Source: JAJZKE01 sp963762395 | Lineage (GTDB): Bacteria > Patescibacteriota > Saccharimonadia > Saccharimonadales > UBA4665 | Assembly (NCBI GenBank): GCA_963762395.1 | Contig: CAVXKL010000001.1 | Span: 124,001-188,000 of the forward strand | DNA: 64,000 nt | Direction: 5' to 3' | Shown here: in pieces, positions 61,162 to 64,000 of the stretch | Position numbering within the stretch: position 1 is the stretch's first letter | Layout of the letters: the number at the start of each line of letters is the position of its first letter | Made by a program: the position numbers and the translations under genes | The notes under the pieces: model-generated | The model's database searches: none | Seen by the model: only the letters and a program-made list of their open reading frames with translations | What the model was told of the DNA's origin: nothing

Positions 61162-61739
61162 TGGCCTCTAAAGATTCCAAAGCTGCTTACGAGCCGCGAC
61201 TTAAAGTTGAATATAGGCAAAAAATATTGCCTGAACTGCAAAAAGAACTGGGCCTTAAAAATCCATGGCAAGCACCACGACTTACTAAGATAGTTTTAAA
61301 CGTTGGTCTCGGTAAAGCTAAAGATGATAAAAAATATTTAGAAGCCGCTGCCAACACGCTAAAAAAAATAACTGGACAAGCACCAGTAGAAACCACCGCC
61401 AAGAAGTCAATTGCATCGTTTAAACTTCGACAAGGCAATAAGATTGGACTTAAGCTGACGCTTAGAAATGACAGGATGTATGAATTTCTAGATCGCTTTA
61501 TTAACCTTGTACTGCCTAGGCTGCGTGATTTCCATGGCCTGAAATCGACTTCATTTGATAGTACCGGCAACTACTCAATCGGCCTAAGTGAACAGTCTGT
61601 TTTCCCGGAGTTAACGTTTGAAGAAACAACAACCAGTCACGGTCTTCAAATAGTCCTCGTTATTAAATCTAAATCTAGGGAACATTCAAAGGCCCTGCTA
61701 GATAAATTCGGCATCCCCTTTGAGAAAGAAAGGAAATAA
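61161..61739 (+). CDS. rplE: 50S ribosomal protein L5
   Basis: L5 (192 residues) binds 5S rRNA. LTKIVLNVGLGKAKDDKKYL, KKSIASFKLRQGNKIGLKLT and FINLVLPRLRDFHGLKSTSF are conserved, as is the SEQSVFPEL motif. Its last codons contain the GAAAGGA that serves rpsN. Confidence 0.97.
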   Translation: MASKDSKAAYEPRLKVEYRQKILPELQKELGLKNPWQAPRLTKIVLNVGLGKAKDDKKYLEAAANTLKKITGQAPVETTAKKSIASFKLRQGNKIGLKLTLRNDRMYEFLDRFINLVLPRLRDFHGLKSTSFDSTGNYSIGLSEQSVFPELTFEETTTSHGLQIVLVIKSKSREHSKALLDKFGIPFEKERK

Positions 61740-61743
61740 TTAT

Positions 61744-62013
61744 ATGGCCAAGAAATCTATTATTGCCAGAGATCTTAAAAGACGAAAAATGAATGAACGC
61801 TACGCTCCAAAGCGAGCAGAACTTAAAGCTATTGGCGACCTTGAAGGTTTGGCTAGACTACCCAGAAATTCATCGCCGACAAGATTGAAAAACAGATGTT
61901 TAGAGACCGGCCGATCACGCGGCTATATGCGCCAATTTGGACTTAGCAGAATTTCTTTTCGTGAACACGCCTCAAAGGGTGAAATCCCGGGCATAACGAA
62001 ATCCAGCTGGTAA
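61744..62013 (+). CDS. rpsN: 30S ribosomal protein S14, zinc-free type
   Basis: S14 (89 residues) is the long form without the CxxC zinc motifs: only one cysteine, in KNRCLETGRSRGYMRQFGLS, remains. AKKSIIARDLKRRKMNERYA starts the protein and RISFREHASKGEIPGITKSSW closes it. The ATG at 61744 has GAAAGGA upstream; an earlier ATG-like start overlaps rplE. Confidence 0.95.
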   Translation: MAKKSIIARDLKRRKMNERYAPKRAELKAIGDLEGLARLPRNSSPTRLKNRCLETGRSRGYMRQFGLSRISFREHASKGEIPGITKSSW

Positions 62014-62027
62014 TTTAGGAGGAATAT

Positions 62028-62432
62028 ATGAATAGCCAATCATCTACCGACCCAATAGCGGACATGCTAAGCAGAATACGTAATGCCATTGCTGTTAATA
62101 AGACAGAAATTATTCTGCCACACAGTCGCATTAAAGAAGCTGTTGCTATACTGTTAGTTGAGAATAATTTCATTGACGGAGTTAAGGTTGAAGGCGATAA
62201 GACGTCAAAGATACTAACTCTAGCATTAAACCGTGATTCATCGATAGCTAGAATCACCGAAATAGCTAAGTTATCCCGTCCCGGCAAAAGAACATATGTT
62301 AACTCTAAAGAAATCCCTGTAGTTAAACAGGGCCGGGGAATGGTAATATTATCTACCTCTAAAGGTGTAATGACCGGCGATCAGGCTAAGAGCGAACACG
62401 TCGGCGGAGAATTAATCTGTCAGGTATATTAA
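62028..62432 (+). CDS. rpsH: 30S ribosomal protein S8
   Basis: S8 (134 residues) binds the central domain of 16S rRNA and is a known autoregulator of the spc operon in E. coli. DPIADMLSRIRNAIAVNKTE, SRPGKRTYVNSKEIPVVKQG and the GVMTGDQAKSEHVGGELICQ end are canonical. TAGGAGGAA precedes the ATG. Confidence 0.97.
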   Translation: MNSQSSTDPIADMLSRIRNAIAVNKTEIILPHSRIKEAVAILLVENNFIDGVKVEGDKTSKILTLALNRDSSIARITEIAKLSRPGKRTYVNSKEIPVVKQGRGMVILSTSKGVMTGDQAKSEHVGGELICQVY

Positions 62433-62972
62433 ATGAGTAGAATTGGCAAACAACCTATAAAAGTTCCTAGCGGTGTCACGGTCGACATTGGCAGGGATAA
62501 TATTGTCGTTAATGGCCCGAAGGGATCATTAAGCCAGTTCATGATGCCAGTGCTAAAAGTTAGCCAAGTTGAAGATAATATAATTATCGAACGAAAAAAT
62601 GAAGACCAGAAAACGGTTGCTAAGCATGGCCTGATGAGAAGCCTCGTTAATAACCTGGTTGATGGTGTAACAGTCGGTTTTTCTAAGAAACTGGAGATAA
62701 ATGGTGTTGGTTATAGGGTAAACCTACAAGGCCAAACGCTTAAGCTAAGTGTCGGCTTATCTCATGATATTATTTATACAATCCCCGAGGGTATAAACAT
62801 ATCAATTGAACAAAATATAATAACCGTTAGTGGCAACTCCAAGCAGCAAGTCGGACAAGTTACTGCTGAGATCAGGACAATTAAGAAACCGGAACCATAT
62901 AAAGGTAAGGGAATTAAATATGTAGGTGAACATGTTATTCACAAAAGCGGTAAAAGCGCTAAGGAAAAATAA
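62433..62972 (+). CDS. rplF: 50S ribosomal protein L6
   Basis: L6 (179 residues) consists of two similar alpha/beta domains. SRIGKQPIKVPSGVTVDIG, VNGPKGSLSQFM, LEINGVGYRVNLQGQTLKLS and RTIKKPEPYKGKGIKYVGEH are conserved. It directly follows the rpsH stop. Confidence 0.97.
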   Translation: MSRIGKQPIKVPSGVTVDIGRDNIVVNGPKGSLSQFMMPVLKVSQVEDNIIIERKNEDQKTVAKHGLMRSLVNNLVDGVTVGFSKKLEINGVGYRVNLQGQTLKLSVGLSHDIIYTIPEGINISIEQNIITVSGNSKQQVGQVTAEIRTIKKPEPYKGKGIKYVGEHVIHKSGKSAKEK

Positions 62973-62974
62973 CG

Positions 62975-63331
62975 ATGGATAATCTAAAGCACAATTTAGC
63001 CAACCGAAAGAGACGCAAACTTCGAGTTAGGAGTATTGTTAAAGGCAGCGAATCAAGACCCAGACTATCTGTCTTCATTAGCCACCGTCACGTAACGGCT
63101 CAGTTGATCGATGACAATACCAGCCGAACTTTAGCCTATTCGACATCGATTGGTAAAAAAAACATGCCGGCTAATATAACCGAGAGAGCTAAGTGGGTTG
63201 GTGTTGACATAGCTAAGAAGGCTAATGCAAAGAAACTCAATAGAGCAGTCTTAGATAGAAATGGTAAGCTTTACCACGGCCGAGTTGCTGCCCTGGCCGA
63301 TGCCGCTCGTAAATCAGGATTGGAGATATAA
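62975..63331 (+). CDS. rplR: 50S ribosomal protein L18
   Basis: L18 (118 residues) binds 5S rRNA with L5. RKRRKLRVRSIVKGSESRPR, LSVFISHRHVTAQLIDD and FYHGR-type end (here KLYHGRVAALADAARKSGLE) match the family. It is coupled to rpsE by a TAATG overlap. Confidence 0.96.
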   Translation: MDNLKHNLANRKRRKLRVRSIVKGSESRPRLSVFISHRHVTAQLIDDNTSRTLAYSTSIGKKNMPANITERAKWVGVDIAKKANAKKLNRAVLDRNGKLYHGRVAALADAARKSGLEI

Positions 63332-63909
63332 TGGACACAGATCAATCGAATAAGAACCGTAAACGGACTCAGCGAAGAGAAATTGTCGAAGAAAAACAGT
63401 TCGATGAACGAACCGTCCAGGTAGACCGTGTCGCTCGAGTAGTTAAGGGTGGCCGAAGGTTTAGATTTAGGGCATTAGTCGTTGTTGGCGACCGTAAGAA
63501 CCGTGTCGGTGTCGGCAGCGCCAAAGGCGCCGATGTTACTGCCGCTGTTAGTAAGGCTACTGAAGTCGCTAAAAAACATTTTATCTCCGTTAAATTATAC
63601 AAAGGCACACTACCCCATGAAGTTGAATCGAAGATTGGCGGTGCTAAGATCTTACTTAAACCTGCCAGTCCGGGGACGGGCGTTATTGCCGGTGGTGTTG
63701 TTAGAGCGGTCTTAGAAGCAGCAGGAGTATCTAACGCCTTGACAAAATCACTTGGTTCATCCAACAAAACTAATCTTGCCTATGCCACTATCGATGCTCT
63801 TGGCAAAATTAAACCAGCAGACGAATGGATAACTAGAATGAAGAAACCAGAAGCAGAAACTAAAGCTACTAAAATAGTGGCAACCAAAAAGACCAAGGAA
63901 AGTAAATGA
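63331..63909 (+). CDS. rpsE: 30S ribosomal protein S5
   Basis: S5 (192 residues) is involved in translational accuracy. VDRVARVVKGGRRFRFRALV (about 32-51), GSAKGADVTAAVSKATEVAK and SPGTGVIAGGVVRAVLEAAG are conserved. The last 25 residues are a Lys/Thr-rich tail. rplO starts immediately after, overlapping the stop by ATGA, with no rpmD (L30) gene in between. Confidence 0.97.
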   Translation: MDTDQSNKNRKRTQRREIVEEKQFDERTVQVDRVARVVKGGRRFRFRALVVVGDRKNRVGVGSAKGADVTAAVSKATEVAKKHFISVKLYKGTLPHEVESKIGGAKILLKPASPGTGVIAGGVVRAVLEAAGVSNALTKSLGSSNKTNLAYATIDALGKIKPADEWITRMKKPEAETKATKIVATKKTKESK

Positions 63910-64000
63910 AATATCACGAACTAAATTTATCTCATGACAAAAAGCCTAAAAGAGTCGGCCGTGGTATTGCCGGTGGTCAAGGTAAAACAGCCGGACGTGG
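63906..64000 (+). CDS. rplO: 50S ribosomal protein L15 (partial, runs off the window)
   Basis: The first 31 codons are visible: MKYHELNLSHDKKPKRVG followed by RGIAGGQGKTAGRG, the canonical glycine-rich start of L15. The ATG overlaps the rpsE TGA (ATGA). The gene continues beyond the right edge. Confidence 0.93.
   Translation, partial: MKYHELNLSHDKKPKRVGRGIAGGQGKTAGR

Noticed and set aside
1..64000. CRISPR array, prophage or rRNA genes
   Set aside because: No regularly spaced repeats, phage structural genes or rRNA sequence were seen.

Overview
The window looks like chromosomal DNA of a small-genome bacterium of the Candidate Phyla Radiation (Patescibacteria), most probably Candidatus Saccharibacteria (TM7). 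This is inferred from protein style and gene content, not from a search. Pointers are a transketolase split into two genes, no L30 gene between rpsE and rplO, many lineage-type hypothetical proteins, very tight gene packing, and many genes whose -10 box lies only 5 to 10 nt before the start codon. TGA is used as an ordinary stop (gatC, rpoC, rpsE), so the code is standard.

Layout. 1-4 kb: central carbon metabolism (end of a probable ribulose-phosphate epimerase, split transketolase, class II aldolase, PfkB kinase). 4-17 kb: an unknown protein, a LOG-like protein, uvrB, gatC-gatA-X-gatB, galU, two small envelope proteins, dnaE. 16.7-20.3 kb: an accessory stretch with unknown proteins, a MazG-like hydrolase and a CofE-like ligase. 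20.3-27.2 kb: SpoU methyltransferase and pilB from one shared divergent promoter, a recently inserted 1.14-kb IS with target duplication, rplS, rnhB, M1 aminopeptidase. 27.3-31.1 kb: nusA behind a leader terminator, and clpC under a CIRCE operator. 31-42.6 kb: a membrane-anchored coiled-coil protein, class A PBP, tyrS, recG, a broken Zn-phospholipase-like gene, tRNA-Leu, a WhiB-like regulator, trigger factor, and clpP under a second CIRCE. 42.8-64 kb: rpoB-rpoC, then the str and S10/spc clusters (rpsL to rplO), with a small coiled-coil gene between rpsJ and rplC.

How they work together. The largest part is the transcription and translation machinery. The two CIRCE sites tie the ClpC unfoldase and ClpP peptidase into one HrcA-type heat-shock circuit, with trigger factor next to clpP. 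GatCAB supports tRNA amidation. GalU and the PBP serve the envelope, and PilB serves a type IV pilus.

Oddities. Five genes, three of them expected to be essential (rpoC, clpC, fusA), carry single-base frameshifts or in-frame stops. Either the assembly has residual errors or several genes are decaying; reads must decide. RpoC lacks the cysteines of both classical zinc sites. A WhiB-family Fe-S regulator, normally an actinobacterial protein, is intact.
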